Assembly (NCBI GenBank): GCA_034433795.1
Contig: DAOUAE010000065.1
Span: 1 to 64,000, forward strand
Reading direction: 5' to 3'
Length of the DNA: 64,000 bases
From: DAOUAE01 sp034433795
GTDB lineage: Bacteria > Chloroflexota > UBA6077 > FW602-bin22 > DAOUAE01
Part shown: piece after piece, positions 6,869 to 14,664 of the stretch
How positions within the stretch are numbered: position 1 is the first letter of the stretch
Layout of the letters: each line of letters starts with the position of its first letter
Position numbers and translations under genes: made by a program
Notes under the pieces: model-generated
Told to the model about the DNA's origin: nothing
Seen by the model: the letters and a program-made list of their open reading frames with translations, nothing else
The model's database searches: none

Positions 6869-9100
6869 GTGACGCCGGGACAGACGATGGGGACGACCGG
6901 GGAGCGACTGCATCTCAAGGTCGGCGGCATGCACTGTTCGCTCTGCGAGGCGGCGATCCGACGGGCGCTGGGCCGGCTGGAGGGGGTTGTCGAGGTCTCG
7001 GTCAGCCTGGCCCATGCTGAGGTGCTGGTCCGGTACCAGCCGGACCGTCTGGACCCCGCCCGTGTGGTCGCCACGCTCGCGGCGCTGGGCTACACGCCCC
7101 AGGAGCCCGACCGGGCGGATCTCTGGGCGGCCGAGGAGCGGGCCCTGGCCCAGGCGCGACGGGCGGCCCTGGCGATGGCCGGGCTGGCCGGTCTGGCCAC
7201 GCTGCTGATGGCCCTGGCCGGGTGGTGGGGACCGGGACTTCTTCTCGCCGTGGGCCAGGCGGCGATCACGCTGGTTGCCAGTCTGGGGCCGGCGGCCTTT
7301 GTCTACCGTCAGGCCTACCAGGCGCTCCGGCGGGGCATTCTCAATCAGGATGTGCTGGCGGCGGCCGCCGCGGTCGCTGGCATCGTCGGGGGCGTGGTCG
7401 GCCTGCGCCAGCCGGCTTTTCCGGCCGGGGCCTTTCTGGCGGCCACGACCTTCATCCTGGCCTTCCACACCATCGGCGGGTACGCCTCGGTGCTCGTGCA
7501 CGTGCGCGCTTCCCAGTCGGTGCGGCGGCTCCTGGCCCTCCAGCCACCGACCGCCCGCCGGCTGGAGGAGGGCCAGGAGCGTCTGGTCCCGGTGGCCGAT
7601 CTGCGGCCGGGCGACCGGGTGCGTGTTCTGCCCGGCGAGCGGATTCCGGTGGACGGGCGCATCGTCCAGGGGGTCTCAGCGGTGGACCAGAGCCTGGTGA
7701 CCGGCGAGCCCCTGCCGGTCGACCGGGGGCCGGGCGATGAGGTGGTCGGCGGGTCGCTCAATCTCACGGGGGCGCTGGTCGTCGAAGTCACCCGCGTGGG
7801 AGAGGCCGCGTTTCTCCGTCAGGTCGCCCGTCAGGTGGCGGAGGCCCGGGCCATGAAGCCCGGCGTCCTCCGGCTGGTCGACCGTCTTTTGCTCGTCTAT
7901 GTGCCGGTGGTGTTCGGGCTGGCGGTGGTCGGCGGGCTGCTCTGGACGCTGGGAGCCTGGCTGCTGACCGGCCAGCCCCAGTGGGAGCGGGCCGGACTGG
8001 CGGTGCTGGGGGCGCTGGTGATGGGCTATCCCTGCGCGCTGGGGATGGCCACGCCACTGGCGATCATGCGGGCCAGCGGGGTGGCGGCCGAGCGAGGCAT
8101 TCTGATGCGCTCGGGCGAGGCGTTCCAGGTCCTGGGCCAGGTCTCGGTGGTCGTGTTCGATAAGACCGGGACGGTGACCGAGGGGCGGCCCCATGTCCAG
8201 GCCCTCTGGGCGCTGGACCGGCCGTCGACCGAGGTGCTGACCCTGGCGGCGGTGGCCGAGCGTCTCTCCGAGCATCCGCTCGGGCGGGCCATTGTCGCCG
8301 CGGCCAGCGAGGCCGGCCTGGCGGTCGCCGCGCCCGAGGCGTTCACGGCCGTCACGGGCCAGGGGGTGGTCGCGCGCTGGCGGGGACAGAGATTGCTGGT
8401 CGGAACGGAGGCCCTGCTGGCCGCCCACGGCGTCGGTGGCCTGGAGATGGTTGCCTCCTGGGCGGCGGCCCAGCGGGCCCAGGGGGCGACCGTCGTGCTG
8501 GTGGCCGTCGCGGAGCGGCTGGTCGGGGCGCTGGCGCTGGGCGACCGGGTGCGGGCCGAGGCGCCGGCGGTGGTGGCCGCTCTGCGGCGTGAGGGTGTGG
8601 AAGTTTTCCTGGCCACCGGTGACCATCCAGGGGCGGCGCAGGCGGTGGCCCGGGTGGCGGGCATCACGCACCTCTTCGCCCGTCTGACCCCGGCAGAGAA
8701 GCGCGACCTGGTGCGCCGACTGCAGCGCGCTGGTCGGAAGGTCGCCTTCGTCGGCGACGGCATCAACGATGCCCCCGCTCTGATGCAGGCTGATGTCGGG
8801 GTGGCCATCGGGACCGGCACCGACATCGCCATAGAATCGGCCGATGTGGTCATCCCGGGCCACCGGCTCTGGGCGGTGGTCGAGGCCCGAGCGCTCGCCC
8901 GGGCCAGTTACCGCTTGACGGTGCGGAATCTGCTGCTGGCCCTGGGCGTCAACGCCACCGGTGTCCTGGCGGCTCTCACGGGTGGGCTGCCTCCGGCCTG
9001 GGCGATGGCGGCGATGGCCCTGTCGTTGAGCGCGGTCGTCGGCCAGACGATGGCTGCCCGGCTGCTGCCCGCTCGCGAGCCAGGAGGGGCCTCGGCGTGA
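6869..9100 (+). CDS. Heavy-metal P1B-type ATPase, probably copper-related
   Basis: Metal-exporting ATPase of the inner membrane, 743 aa from GTG 6869, which has GGGGGTGAG upstream. Order of parts: an N-terminal HMA metal-binding domain with GGMHCSLC (about residues 18-25), transmembrane helices, actuator loop TGEPLP, metal-site helix GYPCALGMATP (Y387-P388-C389), phosphorylation DKTGTVTEG (D431), the SEHPLG motif that contacts ATP, and GDGINDAP. The canonical CPC ion-site motif reads YPC here, and the C-terminal helix has MALSLS where Cu(I) pumps usually have MxxSS. The metal is therefore uncertain, although the HMA domain and the MerR operator favour Cu-like ions. Confidence 0.88.
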   Translation: MTPGQTMGTTGERLHLKVGGMHCSLCEAAIRRALGRLEGVVEVSVSLAHAEVLVRYQPDRLDPARVVATLAALGYTPQEPDRADLWAAEERALAQARRAALAMAGLAGLATLLMALAGWWGPGLLLAVGQAAITLVASLGPAAFVYRQAYQALRRGILNQDVLAAAAAVAGIVGGVVGLRQPAFPAGAFLAATTFILAFHTIGGYASVLVHVRASQSVRRLLALQPPTARRLEEGQERLVPVADLRPGDRVRVLPGERIPVDGRIVQGVSAVDQSLVTGEPLPVDRGPGDEVVGGSLNLTGALVVEVTRVGEAAFLRQVARQVAEARAMKPGVLRLVDRLLLVYVPVVFGLAVVGGLLWTLGAWLLTGQPQWERAGLAVLGALVMGYPCALGMATPLAIMRASGVAAERGILMRSGEAFQVLGQVSVVVFDKTGTVTEGRPHVQALWALDRPSTEVLTLAAVAERLSEHPLGRAIVAAASEAGLAVAAPEAFTAVTGQGVVARWRGQRLLVGTEALLAAHGVGGLEMVASWAAAQRAQGATVVLVAVAERLVGALALGDRVRAEAPAVVAALRREGVEVFLATGDHPGAAQAVARVAGITHLFARLTPAEKRDLVRRLQRAGRKVAFVGDGINDAPALMQADVGVAIGTGTDIAIESADVVIPGHRLWAVVEARALARASYRLTVRNLLLALGVNATGVLAALTGGLPPAWAMAAMALSLSAVVGQTMAARLLPAREPGGASA

Positions 9101-9121
9101 GCGCACCCAATGGGGGCAGCG

Positions 9122-9631
9122 ATGCCAGAGAAGAAGCGGCGTCAACAAGGACGGGAGACTTCGGTGACGGCCGGCTGGACGATCGGGGAGTTCGCCGCCC
9201 GCTGTGGTCTGGCGCCGAAGACGATTCGGTACTATGAGGCGCGCGGGCTTCTCCCGGCGCCGGCGCGCACCCCTGCCGGCTACCGGCTCTACGGCCCCGC
9301 TGATCTGGAGTGGGTGCGGTTCGTGCGCCAGGCCAAGGCGCTCGGGTTCAGCCTGAGCGAGATTCGCGCGATCGTCGCCTATTGTCAGGCGGGCCAGGCT
9401 CCCTGCCCGGCGGTCCGGGCCCTGGTCGAACGCAAACTGGCCGTGGTGGAGGCCCAGATCCGGGCCCTGGAGCGCCAGCGCCAGGGGTTGCTGGCGCTTC
9501 GGCAGCGGGCTCCCGTGCCCCAGGCCCGTTTCTGCGGCCTCATCGAGGGGAGCGTGGCCGACGGGGCGGCTCAGGAAGAGGAGTCGGTCGGCGGAGCGGT
9601 CGGGCGGACCTTGCGCAGTTTGGCCAGGTAG
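9122..9631 (+). CDS. MerR family metal-responsive regulator
   Basis: Regulator of 169 aa. The N-terminal helix-turn-helix IGEFAARCGLAPKTIRYYEARGLL with wing RTPAGYRLY is textbook MerR, followed by a long dimerisation helix. A metal loop is suggested by CQAGQAPC (Cys-x6-Cys), slightly shorter than the Cys-x7-Cys loop of CueR, plus a further Cys near the C-terminus (ARFCGLIE). ATG 9122 has GGGGGCAGCG upstream. It follows the P-type ATPase by 21 nt, and its last 61 bases overlap the 3' end of the convergent methyltransferase gene. It probably acts on the operator at 6780-6811. Confidence 0.85.
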   Translation: MPEKKRRQQGRETSVTAGWTIGEFAARCGLAPKTIRYYEARGLLPAPARTPAGYRLYGPADLEWVRFVRQAKALGFSLSEIRAIVAYCQAGQAPCPAVRALVERKLAVVEAQIRALERQRQGLLALRQRAPVPQARFCGLIEGSVADGAAQEEESVGGAVGRTLRSLAR

Positions 9632-10542
9632 AAGCCCTCGTAGAGGTCCGTGGGGTACAGGCGGGCCGTCTGCTGGAGGCGCGGGTCGTAGGTGGTGCCG
9701 TCCCACTCGGTCAACCCGGGGGTCAGGGGCACGCCCTCCAGCTGGATCGGCAGGATCTCGACCACGTCGCCCATGGTCTGGAGGAGCCAGTCGACGACCC
9801 CTTCGTTCTCTTCGGGGGCCAGGGTGCAGGTGGCGTAGACAATGGTCCCGCCCGGTCGGGCGGCCAGGACGGCTGAGCGCAGCAACTGCCGCTGGCGGCG
9901 CACCAGGTCGCTCCGGTTGATGGCTGGCAGATGCCGGTCGGCGGCCGAGAGGCGTCCCTCGCCGCTGCACGGCGCGTCCACCAGCACCCGGTCAAAGGTA
10001 TTGGGGTAAAGACGCCAGAGGGTCTCGCCGCGCTGCTGGCTGAGGCGGGTATTGGTCACCCCCTGGCGGGCCAGATTGGCGCTGAGCAGCTGGAGCCGGA
10101 TCGGGTGGCTGTCGTTGGCCACGATCTCACCGGTGTTCCCCATCAGAGCCGCCATCTGGGTGGTCTTGCTCCCCGGGGCGGCGGCCAGGTCCAGGATGCG
10201 CTCGCCTGGCTGGGGATCGAGCACCAGCGGGGGGAGCATGCTGGCCAGGCTCTGGACGTAAAGATGTCCCTCCTGGTACAGGTCGGTCGCCTCCAGGTCG
10301 CGCAGCGACCCGGTGCGCAGGACAAAAGCGGCCGGCCACCAGTGCACGGGCGTGGCCCTCAGCCCGCGCTCGGCCAGCGCCCGCTGGAGGACGGACGGTG
10401 TGGTTTTGAGGGTGTTGGCCCGGAAGGTCGTCGGGCGCCGGCGTTCGAGCGCCCGCAGGACCCCGGGCTGATAGCGGGGCGGAACGATCCGCCAGAGCCG
10501 CTCGACAAATTCGGTCGGCAGTGTCCGCAGGGCCTGGCTCAT
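9571..10542 (-). CDS. RNA m5C methyltransferase (RsmB/NOP2/Sun family)
   Basis: SAM-dependent methyltransferase acting on cytosine C5 of rRNA or tRNA, 323 aa. SAM motif DLAAAPGSKTTQ, the DAPCSGEG motif and the TCTLAPEENE motif carry the two catalytic cysteines (PC and TC) of the family. It lacks the N-terminal NusB-like domain of RsmB and resembles the shorter RsmF/Trm4 type. Its end overlaps the convergent merR gene by 61 bp. A possible minus-strand -10 (TACAAT, 10593-10598) lies upstream. The target nucleotide cannot be told. Confidence 0.85.
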   Translation of the reverse strand: MSQALRTLPTEFVERLWRIVPPRYQPGVLRALERRRPTTFRANTLKTTPSVLQRALAERGLRATPVHWWPAAFVLRTGSLRDLEATDLYQEGHLYVQSLASMLPPLVLDPQPGERILDLAAAPGSKTTQMAALMGNTGEIVANDSHPIRLQLLSANLARQGVTNTRLSQQRGETLWRLYPNTFDRVLVDAPCSGEGRLSAADRHLPAINRSDLVRRQRQLLRSAVLAARPGGTIVYATCTLAPEENEGVVDWLLQTMGDVVEILPIQLEGVPLTPGLTEWDGTTYDPRLQQTARLYPTDLYEGFYLAKLRKVRPTAPPTDSSS

Positions 10543-10857
10543 CGGTGATCACCGAGAAACGGCCGCCCCTGCCGGACGGCCGTTCCCATGCAATTGTACC
10601 GGGTCCGGCGCGGTGGTCGCCACCGCCCGGGCCGGCCGGTCTTGAGGCGGCCTGGTCGTCAGGGGGATCGGGTGGCCGGCAGTTGCCGAACTCTGCGGAA
10701 AGCTGCCGCCGTCTCCGTGGCGCCGAGATCGGTTCCGTTGTCTTCTCTCATCCCGGCGGCGGGAGAGGGTGGGGGCTGGTCGGTGGCGCGCGAACACCGG
10801 TGGTGGCCGGTGCGGGCGCCTTGACCGCTGTCCGGCCTGGCCGGTATACTTACTTAT
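10543..10857. other. Intergenic region between methyltransferase and SRP RNA
   Basis: No coding signal is convincing in this 315-bp divergent gap. It holds a perfect hairpin AACGGCCG ... CGGCCGTT (10558-10585) in the 5' leader of the minus gene, a possible minus-strand -10 (TACAAT at 10593-10598), and the SRP RNA promoter at its right end. Confidence 0.6.
10821..10850 (+). promoter_or_regulatory. Promoter of SRP RNA
   Basis: The -35 TTGACC (10821-10826) and -10 TATACT (10845-10850) are 18 bp apart, so transcription would begin at about 10857, exactly where the paired 5' end of the SRP RNA begins. Confidence 0.8.
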
Positions 10858-11125
10858 GGTCGTGCTAGACGGGGAGCTAGCGGTGCCCTGTACCCGCAAT
10901 CCGCTATAGCGGGGTCGAATTCCCGTCCGAGGTCCCGGCCTGTTGCACCGGCCGGCGCTCGGGGCGTTGACGACCGGGTCCTGCGCGGCAGGAGCCTGTG
11001 AACCCCGCCAGGTCCGGAAGGAAGCAACGGTAAGCAGGGACTCCTGGGTGCCGCAGGGGTGCCTGGCCTGAGCCACTGGAGGCCGGTACGGCAGGAGGTC
11101 GCCGATCGACGACGGGTGCACGACC
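10858..11125 (+). ncRNA. ffs: Signal recognition particle RNA, large (Alu-containing) form
   Basis: RNA scaffold of the SRP that brings Ffh to membrane-protein ribosomes. The conserved apical S-domain is present (CAGGTCCGGAAGGAAGCA near 11012-11030), as is the Alu-domain block GTGCCCTGTACCCGCAATCC near 10882. The ends pair (GGTCGTGC 10858-10865 with GCACGACC 11118-11125), giving about 268 nt, the Bacillus-type long form rather than the 4.5S form. A G plus seven T residues (11127-11133) follows and ends transcription. FtsY, the SRP receptor, is encoded 3.5 kb downstream. Confidence 0.92.
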
Positions 11126-11145
11126 GTTTTTTTGTGGGTGGACCG

Positions 11146-12132
11146 GTGAACCCTGAAGGCCCGGTGCCGCCGGCGGACGACTGGCCGGCCCCCGCGACGC
11201 CGGCGGAGGGAACAGGAACCACCGCTCCTTCGCCTCCGGTCGAGGTCCCTCTCTCGGTCCGGGCGCTCCTGGCGCGCTTCGGTCTCCGGCCCAAGAAGCG
11301 TCTGGGCCAGAACTTCCTGGTCGACCAGCGCATCCTCCGACGGATCGTCGAGGCGGCGGACCTGCAGCCCACCGATACGGTCGTCGAGGTCGGTCCCGGT
11401 CTGGGGCTTCTCACCCGCGAACTGGCCCGGCGGGCTGGGCGGGTGGTGGCGGTGGAGATCGACCCGCAGATGGCGGCGGTTCTGCGTGATGTCCTGGCCG
11501 ATCTCCCCAATGTCGAGATCGTGGTCCAGGACATCCTGCGCTTCGACCACGTGGCCTATCTGGGGGGGCAGCCCTACAAAGTGGTGGCGAACCTTCCTTA
11601 TTACATAACCTCGGCCGCTCTGCGTCATTTCCTGGAGGCCCGGGTCCGGCCCCGCCTGATGGTGGTGATGGTCCAGAAAGAGGTGGCCCAGCGGATCCTG
11701 GCCGGCCCCGGCGCGCTGAGTCTGCTGGCGATCTCGGTCCAGTTCTACGGACGCCCCCGGCTGGTCTGCTGGGTGCCGCGCACCGCCTTCTACCCCTCTC
11801 CCCGGGTCGACTCGGCGGTTCTGCGCATCGAGGTTTTTGAACGGCCGGCGGTGGCCGTCGACCCGGCGCGCTTTTTCCGGGTGGTGGCGGCTGGCTTCGC
11901 CCACCCGCGCAAGCAACTGCACAACTCTCTGGAGCGGGCCCTGGGGCTGTCGCACGCGCTGGTGGACGCGGCCCTGGGGGCGGCCGGGATCGCCCCCCAG
12001 CGGCGGGCCGAGACCCTGAGCCTGGAGGAGTGGGCCCGTCTGACCCGGGAACTGGAACACCGTGGTCTGTTGTCCGATGGCGCTCGACCGACTCCGGCTG
12101 ATCGCTCCGGCCAAACTGAACCTGACGCTTGA
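11146..12132 (+). CDS. rsmA: 16S rRNA dimethyladenosine transferase (KsgA)
   Basis: Dimethylates the two adjacent adenosines in the 3' hairpin of 16S rRNA during small-subunit maturation. SAM motif EVGPGLGLLTREL, EIDP, and the catalytic NLPYYITS identify it; KRLGQNFLVD is the family N-terminal signature. The frame stays open into the SRP RNA, so GTG 11146 (GGGTGG upstream, past the SRP terminator) is chosen, giving 328 aa with a Pro-rich extension of about 35 residues before the core. The 3' end overlaps ispE by 56 bp, a common rsmA-ispE pairing. Confidence 0.92.
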   Translation: MNPEGPVPPADDWPAPATPAEGTGTTAPSPPVEVPLSVRALLARFGLRPKKRLGQNFLVDQRILRRIVEAADLQPTDTVVEVGPGLGLLTRELARRAGRVVAVEIDPQMAAVLRDVLADLPNVEIVVQDILRFDHVAYLGGQPYKVVANLPYYITSAALRHFLEARVRPRLMVVMVQKEVAQRILAGPGALSLLAISVQFYGRPRLVCWVPRTAFYPSPRVDSAVLRIEVFERPAVAVDPARFFRVVAAGFAHPRKQLHNSLERALGLSHALVDAALGAAGIAPQRRAETLSLEEWARLTRELEHRGLLSDGARPTPADRSGQTEPDA

Positions 12133-12946
12133 GGTGCTGGGCCGCCGGCCCGATGGCTACCACGAGATCGTCTCGGTGGCTCAGACCCTGGCTCTGCACG
12201 ATCATCTGCTTATCGAGCCGGCCGCCGATCTGGAGGTGATCTGTCCGGCGGTGCCCGGCCTACCCGCGGAGAACCTAGTCTGGCGGGCTGCCCGGCGGCT
12301 TCAGACGGCCACCGGCTGCCGGCGGGGGGCGCGGATCGTGGTCGAGAAGCGCATTCCGCTGGCGGCCGGTCTGGGTGGGGGGAGCAGCGATGCGGCGGCG
12401 ACGCTGGTGGGCCTCAACCGCCTCTGGGGCCTGGGGCTGAGCCTGGCCGAGCTCCTGACCCTGGCGGCCGATCTGGGGGCTGATGTCCCGTTCTTTCTGC
12501 AGGGCGGCACGGCCCTTTTGACCGGCACGGGCGCCACCGTGCGCCGGCTGCCGCCGGCGCCGCCGTTCTGGGTGGTGCTCGTCCGCCCGCCGGTCGATCT
12601 GGCGGCCAAGACGCGGCAGGTGTACGGCTGGCTTACGCCGGCCGATTATACTGATGGGGAGACAACGCGCCGGCTGGTGGCGGCGCTCGCCGCCGGGCAG
12701 GGGATCGAGCCGGAGAACGTGGTCAACGTGTTCACGCCGGTGGTGGAGCGTCGTCTCCCGGTGGTGGCCGCGGTTCGGGCGGCGCTCCGGGCGGCCGGGG
12801 CGCCGGTGGTCCAGGTGGCGGGCAGTGGGCCGACGGTCTTCGCCCTGGTGGCCAGCGCCGAGGCGGCGTTCCGGCTGGCCCAGGGGCTGGCGGGCTGGGT
12901 CCGGGTGACGGCCAGCCGGGCGTGGGCGGCCGGCGAGGGAGTGTAA
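12077..12946 (+). CDS. ispE: 4-diphosphocytidyl-2-C-methyl-D-erythritol kinase
   Basis: GHMP kinase of the MEP isoprenoid pathway, phosphorylating CDP-methylerythritol, 289 aa. APAKLNLTLEV and RPDGYHE at the N-terminus, the ATP loop PLAAGLGGGSSDAAA (about residues 95-110) and the C-terminal GSGPTVFAL are diagnostic. ATG 12077 is preferred to the upstream start because the core begins at its second residue. It is translationally coupled to rsmA. No other MEP gene is in the window. Confidence 0.93.
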   Translation: MALDRLRLIAPAKLNLTLEVLGRRPDGYHEIVSVAQTLALHDHLLIEPAADLEVICPAVPGLPAENLVWRAARRLQTATGCRRGARIVVEKRIPLAAGLGGGSSDAAATLVGLNRLWGLGLSLAELLTLAADLGADVPFFLQGGTALLTGTGATVRRLPPAPPFWVVLVRPPVDLAAKTRQVYGWLTPADYTDGETTRRLVAALAAGQGIEPENVVNVFTPVVERRLPVVAAVRAALRAAGAPVVQVAGSGPTVFALVASAEAAFRLAQGLAGWVRVTASRAWAAGEGV

Positions 12947-12972
12947 AATCTCCGCAAAATATTGGAGATTTT
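12945..12972 (+). terminator. AT-rich hairpin at the ispE stop, possible terminator
   Basis: AAAATCTCC (12945-12953) pairs perfectly with GGAGATTTT (12964-12972) around a 10-nt loop. The T-run is part of the 3' arm rather than after it, so termination efficiency is uncertain; it overlaps the ispE stop codon. Confidence 0.45.
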
Positions 12973-12984
12973 CCGGGCCGGCCC

Positions 12985-13042
12985 TTGACAGGCGACGCCC
13001 TGGCCGGTATAAGAGTAAGTGCTTCTAAAATTTTAGAAGTAC
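12985..13042 (+). promoter_or_regulatory. arsR-type promoter with palindromic operator
   Basis: -35 TTGACA (12985-12990) and -10 TATAAG (13008-13013) are 17 bp apart. Directly downstream, over the expected start site, lies the perfect palindrome CTTCTAAAATTTTAGAAG (about 13022-13039), flanked by AGTG and TACT. A repressor bound here would block initiation, so the following ArsR-family gene probably autoregulates. Confidence 0.8.
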
Positions 13043-13052
13043 TGAGACCGGG

Positions 13053-13382
13053 ATGGCCACGGCCGACGGCTTCAATGCCCGGGAGGCGCTGCGGATCTTC
13101 AAGGCCCTCTCGGACGCGACGCGCTACGAAATGGTGCGGATGCTGTTGCGCGAGGGCGAGATCTCGTGCAGTCGGTTTCAGGAGTGTTTTCGGTTGAGCG
13201 GGCCGGCGCTGTCCCATCATTATCGGGTCCTGGAGAGTTGCGGTCTGATCGAGGCGCGTAAAGAAGGGCTGCATACCTTTTATCGTCTCAACCGCGCCCA
13301 ACTGGAGCGTTATCTACCCGACTTCGAGCGCGTCCATCTCCCCCCACCGACGACCGACGATCCAGCCGGCCCGGCGGCCTGA
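13053..13382 (+). CDS. ArsR/SmtB family transcriptional regulator
   Basis: Small winged-helix repressor, 109 aa. FKALSDATRYEMVRMLL and the recognition helix LSGPALSHHYRVLESCGLI define the family. The classic ELCVC metal box is not present: the equivalent region reads EISCSRFQEC, and another Cys lies at VLESC, so whether it senses metal is unclear. The gene has its own strong promoter and palindromic operator and is not followed by any metal transporter; the next gene, 98 bp away, is the primary sigma factor. Its regulon is therefore unknown. Confidence 0.85.
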   Translation: MATADGFNAREALRIFKALSDATRYEMVRMLLREGEISCSRFQECFRLSGPALSHHYRVLESCGLIEARKEGLHTFYRLNRAQLERYLPDFERVHLPPPTTDDPAGPAA

Positions 13383-13481
13383 ACTGACGAGGCTGTCTGC
13401 GCACGACCGTGAAGACCCAGACTGGCCACTCCGGGCCAGCACCGGGTGGTCGGTGAGTCCGAATGGGAGGCGAGAGGGTTG

Positions 13482-14561
13482 GTGCCACTGGAGGAAGAAT
13501 TCCGGGGGCTTTCGGAACTGGAGGGACCGATCGAGGACGCTCTGCTGGAGGCGCCCGTCGAGGAGTCGGTCCTGGAGGAGGCAGCGGTGGACCTTGAGTG
13601 TGAGTGGGAAGCACCGGTGGAGGTCGAGCCTGTGCCCGACCTCGACGACCTCGACGAGGACGCCTCAGACGACCCGGCAGCGATCTACCTGCGGGACATC
13701 CGCCGGGTCCCGCTCCTGACGCCCGAGCGGGAGATGGAACTGGCCCGTCTGGTGGCCGAGGGGAACGAGGCGGCCAAGCGGTTGCCGCAGGCCACGGGCG
13801 AGGAGGCCGAGCGGCTGCGCGAGGTGGTGGCCCGTGGCCAGGCCGCCCGGCGTGAACTGGTCGAGGCCAACCTGCGGCTGGTGGTCAGCGTGGCCCGCAA
13901 GTACCTGGGCCGGGGCCTGCCGCTCCTGGACCTCATCCAGGAGGGCAACATCGGCCTCTCGCGGGCGGTCGATAAGTTCGACTACCGCAAGGGCTACCGC
14001 TTCTCGACCTACGCCTACTGGTGGATCCGCCAGGCCATCACCCGGGCCATCGCCGATCAGTCCCGCTCGATCCGCATCCCCGTCCACATGGTCGAGCAGA
14101 TCGGGCGCCTGTCGCGCGCGGCCGGGCGGCTCCAGCAGGAACTGGGCCGCGAGCCCGAACTGGAGGAGGTGGCCGAGCTCCTGGGGGTCTCGGTTGAGAA
14201 GGCCCGCGAGATCGGGCTGGCCGCCCAGCAGCCGATCTCCCTGGACACGCCGATCGGCGATGACGAGAGCAGTTTCCTGGCCGATTTCATCGAGGACACC
14301 AGTTCGCCCACGCCGGTCGAGGCAGTCTCGCGGCTTCTGCTCCAGGAGACGGTGGCGGAGGCGATGAGTTGCCTGACCCAGCGCGAGCGCCAGGTGGTCG
14401 AGCTGCGCTTCGGGCTGCACGATGGGCGGGCCCGGACCCTGGCCGAGATCGGCGAGGAACTCAAGGTCAGCCGCGAACGCGTCCGGCAGATCGAGACCGA
14501 GGCCCTGGCCAAACTGCGCCATCCGCGCGTCAGCCAGAAACTGCGCGCCTATCTGGAGTAA
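13482..14561 (+). CDS. rpoD: Primary RNA polymerase sigma factor (sigma-70, RpoD/SigA type)
   Basis: Directs RNA polymerase to housekeeping promoters. It has region 1.2 (DDPAAIYLRDIRRVPLLT), region 2 (NLRLVVSVARKY, DLIQEGNIGL, and FSTYAYWWIRQAI for -10 recognition), region 3, and region 4.2 (TLAEIGEELKVSRERVRQIE for -35 recognition). An acidic, poorly conserved N-terminus of about 65 residues replaces region 1.1. The start is uncertain: GTG 13482 has GGGAGGCGAGAGGG upstream (359 aa), while GTG 13446 in the same frame has no clear ribosome site. An intrinsic terminator follows. Confidence 0.9.
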   Translation: MPLEEEFRGLSELEGPIEDALLEAPVEESVLEEAAVDLECEWEAPVEVEPVPDLDDLDEDASDDPAAIYLRDIRRVPLLTPEREMELARLVAEGNEAAKRLPQATGEEAERLREVVARGQAARRELVEANLRLVVSVARKYLGRGLPLLDLIQEGNIGLSRAVDKFDYRKGYRFSTYAYWWIRQAITRAIADQSRSIRIPVHMVEQIGRLSRAAGRLQQELGREPELEEVAELLGVSVEKAREIGLAAQQPISLDTPIGDDESSFLADFIEDTSSPTPVEAVSRLLLQETVAEAMSCLTQRERQVVELRFGLHDGRARTLAEIGEELKVSRERVRQIETEALAKLRHPRVSQKLRAYLE

Positions 14562-14577
14562 ACGGCGGAAGTCTCCA

Positions 14578-14612
14578 CGGGCAGGGGAGCGACCCTGCCC
14601 GTTTTTCTTTTT
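14578..14612 (+). terminator. Intrinsic terminator after the sigma factor gene
   Basis: Stem CGGGCAGGG / CCCTGCCCG (14578-14586, 14593-14601) with loop GAGCGA, followed by TTTTTCTTTTT. Confidence 0.92.
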
Positions 14613-14632
14613 CGCGCGGGGCCGTCCGCCTG

Positions 14633-14641
14633 TGCTACAAT
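14633..14641 (+). promoter_or_regulatory. Extended -10 promoter of ftsY
   Basis: TGCTACAAT (TG at 14633-14634, TACAAT at 14636-14641) is an extended -10. No convincing -35 is seen. The expected start lies just before the ribosome site AAGGAGGG (14649-14656). Confidence 0.6.
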
Positions 14642-14664
14642 TCCCGCGAAGGAGGGATCACACG

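Noticed and set aside
7676..9970. Long open frame (764 codons) on the minus strand opposite the metal ATPase
   Set aside because: Its protein is Arg/Gly/Pro/Gln-rich without domains and it mirrors the third-position GC bias of the true plus-strand gene.
11059..11145. Upstream extension of the rsmA frame
   Set aside because: It lies in the SRP RNA and its terminator; the start is set after it at GTG 11146.
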